From Spirochaetota bacterium (lineage in GTDB: Bacteria; Spirochaetota; Spirochaetia; SZUA-6), in contig QNBI01000070.1 in the NCBI GenBank assembly GCA_003641675.1, forward strand, positions 1 to 8,095: 8,095 bases of DNA, given 5' to 3'. How positions within the stretch are numbered: position 1 is the first letter of the stretch; each line of letters starts with the position of its first letter. A program made the translations under genes and the position numbers. Below the pieces are notes generated by a model, which did not search any database, was not told where the DNA came from, and saw nothing but the letters and a program-made list of their open reading frames with translations. Shown one piece after another: positions 1 through 4,934 of the stretch.

Positions 1-803
1 CTTTTATTAATTTTATACGAAAAATACATTTTTTTATTTTTTATTATCTTTATAAAGTTTCCGCGGTGTTTAGAAAGTAATTCATCCGGGTTTATAAGTT
101 TAAATTTTTTTAAGGTGAGAGTATCACCGGAGTAATTGGAGAGCTGGCTGGCAATTATATCACATTTCCTATTTAGAAGAACAGCTTTGCCCTGTTTTGG
201 AATCTCAAGATCTTCCAGAACAGATTTTAAATCATCCAGTAGAATATCTATCCCTAATATTCCAACAAGTTTATTTTGTCTGTTGTATACCGGTATAACC
301 CCGGTAATTCCAAGGGCCTCCACACTTGCGTAAATATACGGCTCGGAAATTGCAAAGCCATCTGCTTTTAATCCGGTAAGGTACCAGGGTCTTATACGGG
401 GGTCGTATCCTTCCGGCATGCTCGGGGTATAATTCCTAAAACCTTTGCCATTGCCCCATTCGAACATTCTGCCATCCTGTGTACCAAGATATATTGCCCT
501 TAAGTATTGTTTTCTTGCAGTAACTATGGATATAAATAAGTTTTTCATGTCGTCGATTTTAATATTGTAAACCGCACGATAATGCGCAAGCCCTTCTGCG
601 AGATATTCTATTTCAAGAAAAAATCTGTCTATTTTCCTGTCCGTTTCTTCCAGGATAGTGGATGAAAGCTCCTGGGCATTATTTAATGCATAGCTGTGCA
701 TAGTATTAAAGCTTAAGAAGAAAGAAACGGCAAAAAAGAACAGTAGAGTAATGGAGATAAATAGTATAAATTTTGTACTTATTCCGTATTTTACCTGTAC
801 CAT
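1..803 (-). CDS. Membrane-anchored dCache-domain sensor, 3' end beyond the window
   Basis: The minus strand is open from ATG at 803 to the window edge (267 complete codons, no stop), so only the N-terminal part is seen. Residues about 11-33 form a hydrophobic membrane helix. A long helix follows (about 36-75), then an extracytoplasmic dCache-type domain. The Cache hallmark DPRIRPWY lies at 134-141, then SEPY at 153-156, a GITGVIPVY strand (165-173) and GILGID at 181-186. Residues Y133, R138, W140, Y141, Y156 and D186 match, with about one residue of slack, the spacing I remember for the amino-acid-binding dCache motif, so an amino-acid or related small-molecule ligand is possible. Such receptors usually continue into a second helix and a HAMP, chemotaxis, GGDEF, cyclase or kinase module, which lies outside. 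The ribosome binding site is weak (GAGAAC). An in-frame TGA upstream and no other usable start codon support ATG 803. The gene sits 91 bases after the lipocalin-like lipoprotein and may be cotranscribed with it. Confidence 0.88.
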   Translation of the reverse strand, partial: MVQVKYGISTKFILFISITLLFFFAVSFFLSFNTMHSYALNNAQELSSTILEETDRKIDRFFLEIEYLAEGLAHYRAVYNIKIDDMKNLFISIVTARKQYLRAIYLGTQDGRMFEWGNGKGFRNYTPSMPEGYDPRIRPWYLTGLKADGFAISEPYIYASVEALGITGVIPVYNRQNKLVGILGIDILLDDLKSVLEDLEIPKQGKAVLLNRKCDIIASQLSNYSGDTLTLKKFKLINPDELLSKHRGNFIKIIKNKKMYFSYKINK

Positions 804-894
804 GTAGTTCTCTGTTAAGTTTTTAGTATATCATTTTATATTGAAATTTACTACTTAAGCCTATCTTCGCATTTATAAAGAAATAAAAATATAT

Positions 895-2022
895 TTAGTG
901 TACCGTATGTTTTCCCTTAAGAAGCATCATTTCAAAGATTCCCGATCCGCTTTCATTTAACTTTTGGCCGTTTATAGAGCCCACGATACTCATATCTGTG
1001 TTGAAACGAAAATAGTATGGATTTGAGAATAGTCTAATAAAAAACCGAACAAAAGGCAGCAGGTTATCTATTAGGCTTCTTGCCTCTATAATTTCGGAGT
1101 TTGAAATTGTTAATACAAGTTTACCTTTTTTCTGTTGTATCTCTATTACCATTTTTTCAGGATATTCCCTGCCTCCGGAGTGAGTTGCCCATTGGGAAGG
1201 TGTTGATTTCATTTTAAAGGAATTGCCGGATAGAATTTTATCTCCCTTCGCAAGGTAAAAAACAGGAACTTTGGTTTTACCGTATTTGGATGATGTTAGC
1301 ATCTCGGAAAAAATTGTTGTATAATCTCCAATATGAGCTCTCCCCCAGTACCACTGAGTAATAGCATCGTTAAGCCTTACATTACCCCAATTATGGTCGT
1401 GATATCCGGAACCTGTAACCTCTTTTGTTGTTCCGTTATAGGTTAAACTTCCCGTAACATCTGCATATGGGACAGAAGGAAGCCATGCGAAGTATTTTTT
1501 ATAGGATGAGTCAAAGTACATTTTGCCGTCGCCGGGCCTCCATGCAGGAGCTTTAGAAATAAACTTAAGGTATGCCTCTATACTGTTATGGCTGTAGTGC
1601 AGTATATAGGTTTTAAGGTCTCCTTCCACACTGCTATGGCCGATTTTTACGTAGCATTTATCTTTAAATGCGTAAAAATTATTAAAGCCGGGATTATCCG
1701 AATCGGAGATTTTTTTACCATTTTTAGTTGTAATAACAATGCTTACCTGCGGATCTGGTTTTCCGAAAGGCTTTAGTATGCTCTTTGTAGAAAAAACAAT
1801 TACCGCCGTGGAACCGTCATTAAAGGAAGCATCAAAATACCACCATTCAAAAGATTCACCCTCTGGGTTTGTTCGGAGTCCGTCCTCCCATGGTTCTACG
1901 TAAGATTTTAAGCCTTCTGTTCTAATAATGGTGGAATTTGGCGGATAGATATCTCTGGCAGTTGAACATCCTAGAAGAATAAGCACTGCTGCGGTTAATA
2001 AAGATAAAAGTGCTTTTTTCAT
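895..2022 (-). CDS. Lipocalin-like (CrtC/AttH-type) lipoprotein
   Basis: This 375-residue protein opens with a lipoprotein signal peptide: MKKALL, a hydrophobic core, then the lipobox LLGC with Cys19 as the predicted lipidated residue. The body carries the marks of the CrtC / AttH / hydroxyneurosporene-synthase-like fold, a pair of lipocalin-like barrels: EWWYFDA at 59-65, GYHDHNWG at about 206-213 and WYWGR at 224-228. Family members include carotenoid 1,2-hydratase CrtC and many secreted proteins of unknown role. With no carotenoid genes visible and with a lipid anchor, a hydratase role is unlikely. Binding or modification of a hydrophobic ligand at the envelope is a reasonable inference. 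The start is fixed by the signal peptide, but no Shine-Dalgarno sequence is visible before ATG 2022 (upstream bases TTACCGAA), and the best promoter would give a leader of only about 8 bases. The upstream neighbour is an ABC-ATPase pseudogene, the downstream one a Cache receptor. Confidence 0.85.
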   Translation of the reverse strand: MKKALLSLLTAAVLILLGCSTARDIYPPNSTIIRTEGLKSYVEPWEDGLRTNPEGESFEWWYFDASFNDGSTAVIVFSTKSILKPFGKPDPQVSIVITTKNGKKISDSDNPGFNNFYAFKDKCYVKIGHSSVEGDLKTYILHYSHNSIEAYLKFISKAPAWRPGDGKMYFDSSYKKYFAWLPSVPYADVTGSLTYNGTTKEVTGSGYHDHNWGNVRLNDAITQWYWGRAHIGDYTTIFSEMLTSSKYGKTKVPVFYLAKGDKILSGNSFKMKSTPSQWATHSGGREYPEKMVIEIQQKKGKLVLTISNSEIIEARSLIDNLLPFVRFFIRLFSNPYYFRFNTDMSIVGSINGQKLNESGSGIFEMMLLKGKHTVH

Positions 2023-2036
2023 TTCGGTAATAGAAC

Positions 2037-2063
2037 ATTGTATTTAAGTAAGTATTTTGTCAA
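2037..2063 (-). promoter_or_regulatory. Candidate sigma-70 promoter of the lipocalin-like lipoprotein
   Basis: On the minus strand a perfect TTGACA (-35, at 2058-2063) is followed after 15 bases by TACAAT (-10, at 2037-2042, five of six consensus bases). The spacer is shorter than the preferred 17; CAATGT would fit 17 but is a poor -10. Transcription would begin near 2030, leaving about 8 bases before the ATG at 2022, with no Shine-Dalgarno sequence. That fits either near-leaderless translation or the use of another promoter. The -35 box overlaps the first of five AGGACAG repeats by one base. Confidence 0.4.
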
Positions 2064-2730
2064 GGACAGAAAAGGACAGAAGAGGACAGCAAATAAGGAC
2101 AGGAAAGGACAGCAAATATTTATATGCATTTTTATGGGTGTATAGCGTCTCTCTATGCGCTGTGAGGAGGTTTTCTTTTGTCATTTCTTCATGTATAAGA
2201 GAGCCCTGAACTGTCCCCTTTCTTAAAACTGTAACAGTATCACAGGCCTCCATAATTTCTTTTATCTTATTAGACAATACGACGGTAACCCCTCTCTTAA
2301 CAAGAATCTGCAGAGACTTTAAAAGCTGCTGGAATTCACTCTGAACAAGTGATGTCGTCGGTTCGTCGAGTATTAAAAGGCGAACATTTCTGTATAGAGA
2401 GCGTATTATTTCTATTTTCTGTTTTATATCGGAAGAAAGTTCTTTTACCTTTACGCTTAAAGGGAAGTGGTGAACCATTCCAATACCATGTTTTATAGAA
2501 TCGTAAGGCGATGTTATTTTTACTCTTTTCCCCTCGATTATTATTTGGTCGCTGTCAGGCAAATAGAGTCCGTAGAGAATGTTCATAAGTGTTGATTTGC
2601 CTGCACCGTTTTCTCCCAGTAAACCGTGAATTTTACCTTTTTCAATGGAAAAATCAATATTATCGAGAGCTACTACTTAACCGAAAACTTTGCGGATATT
2701 TTTAAGTTCAACAATATTCTTATTAGACAC
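2044..2730 (-). pseudogene. Decayed ATPase of a simple-sugar/nucleoside-type ABC importer
   Basis: The frame starts at GTG 2730, preceded by a Shine-Dalgarno-like AAGGCGG about 8 bases upstream. It reads an ABC-ATPase N-terminus but hits TAA at codon 18 (2677-2679). The same frame then stays open to 2044, including Walker A GENGAGKST (39-47) and Walker B LLILDEP (118-124). The sequence resembles the first half of the roughly 500-residue, two-ABC-domain ATPases that serve BmpA-linked nucleoside or simple-sugar importers. Several further lesions are visible. The usual VHQHF of the Q-loop reads VHHF, without the glutamine. The stretch that normally separates the Q-loop from the signature, some 60 residues, is missing. 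The signature LSxGE reads LSSDI. The H-loop histidine (THKLKE) is asparagine (SNKIKE). The second ABC domain is absent, and the tail after about 2150 is non-homologous and runs through the AGGACAG repeats. No permease or binding-protein gene is nearby. An ATG at codon 49 lies after Walker A, so no functional restart is expected. Confidence 0.88.
2063..2112. repeat. Five AGGACAG direct repeats spaced about one helical turn apart
   Basis: AGGACAG occurs at 2063, 2073, 2083, 2096 and 2106 (first bases), giving steps of 10, 10, 13 and 10. The third and fifth copies extend to a longer match, AGGACAGCAAATA. The cluster lies directly upstream of the -35 box of the lipocalin-like lipoprotein (on the minus strand it reads CTGTCCT) and at the degenerate 3' end of the ABC-ATPase relic. 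It may be a phased regulator binding array, or simple repeat expansion at a deletion junction. Confidence 0.7.
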
Positions 2731-2771
2731 TTTTAATACCGCCTTATTATTATCTTTATACAGAAATGAAT

Positions 2772-2792
2772 GGCCGAAGTTAAACTCCGGCC
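2772..2792 (-). terminator. Intrinsic terminator after the two-repeat lipoprotein gene
   Basis: Read as minus-strand RNA, GGCCGGAG and CUUCGGCC form an 8-bp stem with one G-U pair around a UUUAA loop, followed by the moderately U-rich AUUCAUUUCUGU. On the plus strand the same position would be an A-C mismatch and no clean U tract follows, so the signal is directional. It lies 92 bases beyond the stop of the gene at 2884-3651 and just ahead of the ABC-ATPase relic, so it insulates the two. Confidence 0.55.
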
Positions 2793-2883
2793 GAGTATTA
2801 ATTTTATATTTACGGGAGAATCTTTTTAAGATTTTTTACAACCTTAATTTTGCCGGGAGCAATATCTTATGCAATTTATTTTG

Positions 2884-3651
2884 TTACTGTAACTTTTGGA
2901 ATACCAACCTGTAGGCCTCTGTAATATTATCGGTTCTAAAAAGCATTATACTTGCCGATGGTTTGTACACGGTCTGTGCTCCGTAATTTCCGGAGAAAGC
3001 GTTAAAGATATAGCTTTCTTCCCCTCCTGTGATAGAGTTTATTGGAAATAGCTGTAAAAATCCATTGGTGTACATGGTAACCTTGTACTGTGCGTTCTTA
3101 TCCATTTCGTACGGGCCGAATACTTTCATAACATCTTCTGTAATACTGTTAATACTGGATATAGGAGCCGGGTTCGAAAAATCTATATTAGTGAATATTA
3201 AAGTCCAATTAGCTGAAATATTGTCTGTCCTGAAAAGGTAATCTCCTCCTTTCGAATTAAATACAATTTCAGTACCGTTACCCTGCCCCTCGAAAAGATT
3301 AAAAATGGTTGTGTCGTTATTAACATCGAATAATTGAAAATAGCCCGAAGTATTTACTGTAATTTTATACAGTCCCTTTGGAAGGTTAAACGGGTCCAGT
3401 ACGAGAGCAGTAGAACCGCTGAACTCTTTGTGGAAAGCAGGGGTTTGGATCGGTTCCGGCTCAGATTCCGGCTCTGTTTCTGTCCCTCCGGTAGTCTCTG
3501 CCGGTGGTTTTGTAGCGGCAGTATCATTTATATTACAGCTTAAAAGAGAAAAAATTAAAGCTAATAATAGAAGGAGATTAGACAGTGTAAATATGGATAG
3601 GTTAATTCTAGCTTTTCGTATTGTAGTATTCATTTCCGGATTTTTAGTCAT
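2884..3651 (-). CDS. Lipoprotein with two internal repeats, unknown function
   Basis: The protein has 255 residues if started at ATG 3651, chosen because AAGGAGG lies 9 bases upstream. A 63-base longer in-frame start at 3714 has no ribosome binding site and would bury the signal peptide. A positively charged N-terminus, a long hydrophobic stretch (about 19-37) and the lipobox SLLSC place the lipidated residue at Cys39. A Thr/Pro/Glu-rich low-complexity linker follows (about 42-72, including a PESEPEP run), typical of a spacer from the membrane. The rest is a tandem duplication of a roughly 60-residue beta-rich unit: about 94-153 (LYKITVNTSGYFQLF, IFNLF, FRTDNI at 140) and about 189-251 (QYKVTMYTNGFLQLF, IFNAF, FRTDNI at 238). 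I do not recognise the family. The repeat recalls small beta-sandwich units of surface proteins. It is surface or periplasmic by inference. The gene stands alone between its own promoter region and a terminator. Confidence 0.85.
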   Translation of the reverse strand: MTKNPEMNTTIRKARINLSIFTLSNLLLLLALIFSLLSCNINDTAATKPPAETTGGTETEPESEPEPIQTPAFHKEFSGSTALVLDPFNLPKGLYKITVNTSGYFQLFDVNNDTTIFNLFEGQGNGTEIVFNSKGGDYLFRTDNISANWTLIFTNIDFSNPAPISSINSITEDVMKVFGPYEMDKNAQYKVTMYTNGFLQLFPINSITGGEESYIFNAFSGNYGAQTVYKPSASIMLFRTDNITEAYRLVFQKLQ

Positions 3652-3660
3652 AGTAAAATA

Positions 3661-3667
3661 CCTCCTT
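3661..3667 (-). promoter_or_regulatory. Strong ribosome binding site that fixes the lipoprotein start
   Basis: Minus-strand AAGGAGG lies 9 bases before ATG 3651. It decides the start of the two-repeat lipoprotein against the upstream in-frame ATG at 3714. Confidence 0.8.
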
Positions 3668-3760
3668 AAGATAAAGTTTCTTGAATGTTTGTGTAACCCA
3701 GAGAAATTGTGCATAGAGGTTTAGTTTTTAATTCCGTTCTCATTTTTCACATAGATTTAA

Positions 3761-3776
3761 AGCATAAATTGTGCCA
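3761..3776 (-). promoter_or_regulatory. Candidate sigma-54 promoter of the two-repeat lipoprotein
   Basis: On the minus strand TGGCAC (-24 element, 3771-3776), five bases and ATGCT (-12 element, 3761-3765) match the consensus TGGCAC-N5-TTGCW at all but one fixed base. The invariant GG and GC have the required 10-base separation. The predicted start is near 3750, giving a leader of about 99 bases that ends in the strong ribosome binding site. No sigma-70 promoter of comparable quality was seen for this gene. The call rests on pattern only; rpoN is not in the window. Confidence 0.45.
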
Positions 3777-3891
3777 TTACATAAATTATGTAGAGGGATT
3801 AAGTAAAGTGTGGAATTACCCGTTTATATGGCCATCTTTTATTAAATATACTTGTTCTTAGAGCTCTGGATTGGGATTTGCCTATTTATAC

Positions 3892-3940
3892 GTAACCTAA
3901 ATTGTAACCGAAGTTACACTGCTGTGAAACTGTAGTTACC
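3892..3940. promoter_or_regulatory. GTAACC half-sites around a TGTAAC-N4-GTTACA palindrome
   Basis: A perfect 16-base palindrome with 6-base arms sits at 3903-3918 (TGTAAC CGAA GTTACA). It is flanked by a direct half-site GTAACC at 3892-3897 and an inverted half-site GTTACC at 3935-3940. Its centre is about 160 bases upstream of the predicted sigma-54 start, a usual distance for an enhancer-binding protein, and about 180 bases upstream of the rightward promoter. The lack of a T tract argues against a terminator. The operator role is inferred. Confidence 0.4.
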
Positions 3941-4086
3941 GTTGTATTCTGTTTTATTAATACTGTGGCTGTTTCCCCCGGCTTCATGGGCTTTTATTTT
4001 TTGCCGCTTAAAATAGATTGAGAAAGGTTTTGGCTCAAAAGGAACTGTATGCACATTTAATATAATACTGTGTATCTGAAAGTTTA

Positions 4087-4114
4087 TTGATAATTTTCTA
4101 TTAAAGAGTATTAT
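4087..4114 (+). promoter_or_regulatory. Candidate sigma-70 promoter of the YwbE-MIT_C/helicase unit
   Basis: TTGATA (4087-4092, five of six -35 bases), a 16-base spacer and TATTAT (4109-4114, five of six -10 bases) would start transcription near 4121, about 46 bases before the GTG at 4167. The region is AT-rich, which raises the chance of a random match. A TATAAT at 4061-4066 has no -35 at the right distance. Confidence 0.4.
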
Positions 4115-4154
4115 TAGAGATGTTGGAGAAAATATATAAGTACGATATTTTAAC

Positions 4155-4159
4155 AGGAG
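4155..4159 (+). promoter_or_regulatory. Ribosome binding site selecting the GTG start
   Basis: AGGAG lies 7 bases before GTG 4167. An ATG at 4163 is only 3 bases from it and reads ATG AGT GCC TGA, so it cannot start the gene. This supports GTG 4167. Confidence 0.7.
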
Positions 4160-4166
4160 TCTATGA

Positions 4167-4934
4167 GTGCCTGATGACAGGAGCAATTACAGAGACAACA
4201 TCTCGCAGGGTTTAAGGGTTAAAATAACTTTAAAGGGAGACTACAGAAGCGGAAATACTTTTGAAGGCATAGTGGATGAGGTTTTCACAAGGGCTCAGTT
4301 TCATCCTCATGGAATAATGGTTAGGCTTACAGACGGAAAAATCGGCAGGGTTAAAGAGATAGTTACCCCAGTTGACGATAACACTGCTAAGGATGTTAAT
4401 GCCCCTACAAAAAACGTGGAGGGTAAATTAAACCCTTACAGGGATCCGGAGGAAATAACAGTTAAAATTGCAGAAGATGAAACAGGCTATTCCTATAAAA
4501 ATCTATTCTATCCTTATATAAAAAATGCCGGTGGAGTGGTGATAAAGGATGCCTATATACGGAGGGATTATCAGATAAAGAATCTTGTTGCATTCTGCAG
4601 TATCTTTCCGGCGCGTTCCCTTAAGGAAAAACGAATAGAGGTTACACTTGTTACAGGCCCGGAGACGGAGGAAACGGAAAGAGAAAAGCAGATACATAAG
4701 CTGGAAGAGTTAAAAAAGGCACTTAATGATCTTAATATGGATTTTAAGTATGAGTTTGATGTTAGGCTGCACGATAGGTCTATAGAAACCGATACCGGGT
4801 GGCGGATAATCCCGGGCCGGGGATTGGACATATACAAGGATCCGGGCACATACTATTCCCCTGTAACCTTTGACCAGACAAAGAGAAAGTGCAAAGAGAC
4901 AGAGATAGATTTTATAAGAAGGAGAAATGTGTAA
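4167..4934 (+). CDS. YwbE (DUF2196) - MITD1-like C-terminal (MIT_C) domain fusion protein
   Basis: The protein has 255 residues and begins with GTG. Residues about 8-64 form a complete YwbE/DUF2196 domain: the DNISQGLRVKI start, the RSGNTFEGIV core, HPHGI at 46-50 and GKIGRVKEI at 58-65. YwbE proteins are normally small stand-alone proteins of unknown function. After a 40-residue linker, residues about 106-254 closely follow the C-terminal domain of eukaryotic MITD1: YSYKNLFYPYI (108-118), the IKDAYIRRDYQIKNL block (126-140), LHDRSI (201-206), GWRIIPGRGLD (211-221) and the CKETEIDFI end (242-250). In MITD1 this phospholipase D-fold domain dimerises and binds acidic phospholipids without known catalysis. 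Here too there is a single H-D-R and no HxK(x4)D pair, so a structural or binding role is likelier than hydrolysis. The N-terminal MIT helices of MITD1 are absent. No signal peptide is seen, so it is cytoplasmic. The stop overlaps the helicase ATG (TAATG), so the two are translationally coupled and probably act together. The family assignment is by recalled sequence similarity. Confidence 0.9.
   Translation: MPDDRSNYRDNISQGLRVKITLKGDYRSGNTFEGIVDEVFTRAQFHPHGIMVRLTDGKIGRVKEIVTPVDDNTAKDVNAPTKNVEGKLNPYRDPEEITVKIAEDETGYSYKNLFYPYIKNAGGVVIKDAYIRRDYQIKNLVAFCSIFPARSLKEKRIEVTLVTGPETEETEREKQIHKLEELKKALNDLNMDFKYEFDVRLHDRSIETDTGWRIIPGRGLDIYKDPGTYYSPVTFDQTKRKCKETEIDFIRRRNV

Larger units (their letters stand above)
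3725..4166. other. Divergent intergenic control region without a credible gene
   Basis: This stretch of about 440 bases separates the leftward lipoprotein from the rightward YwbE-MIT_C/helicase unit. It contains the sigma-54-like promoter, the GTAACC palindrome cluster and the rightward promoter listed separately. The only longer open frame (3914-4186, minus) has no ribosome binding site, no recognisable domain and overlaps the start of the YwbE gene, so it is not called. No RNA gene or transposon end was seen. Confidence 0.6.

Noticed and set aside
136..333. Plus-strand open frame of 65 codons
   Set aside because: It lies antisense within the well-supported dCache gene, with no ribosome binding site and no domain.
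2816..2837. AATCTT-TTT-AAGATT hairpin followed by T residues as a plus-strand terminator
   Set aside because: The stem is all weak pairs but one per arm, and no plus-strand gene ends nearby.
3652..3714. Longer start for the two-repeat lipoprotein at ATG 3714
   Set aside because: There is no ribosome binding site there, and the AAGGAGG at 3661-3667 would be coding; the shorter start gives a proper signal peptide.
3428..3724. Plus-strand open frames opposite the two-repeat lipoprotein (also 3334-3543 and 3029-3241)
   Set aside because: They are antisense to the signal peptide, linker and repeat region of a convincing gene; the Gly/Ser-rich composition is a mirror of the Pro/Glu-rich linker.
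4061..4066. Perfect TATAAT as the -10 of the rightward operon
   Set aside because: No -35-like hexamer lies 15-19 bases upstream (the region is AAAGGA); the TTGATA/TATTAT pair further right is better.
4163..4174. ATG at 4163 as start of the YwbE gene or as a leader peptide
   Set aside because: It reads three codons and a stop, is too close to the ribosome binding site, and is out of frame with the domain.
3914..4186. Minus-strand open frame of 90 codons in the divergent region
   Set aside because: It has no ribosome binding site and no recognisable domain, overlaps the start of the YwbE-MIT_C gene and would cover its promoter.
4767..4832. Catalytic phospholipase D (HKD) site in the MIT_C domain
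   Set aside because: Only one H-D-R is present and no HxK(x4)D motif or second copy, so catalysis is not supported despite the PLD fold.
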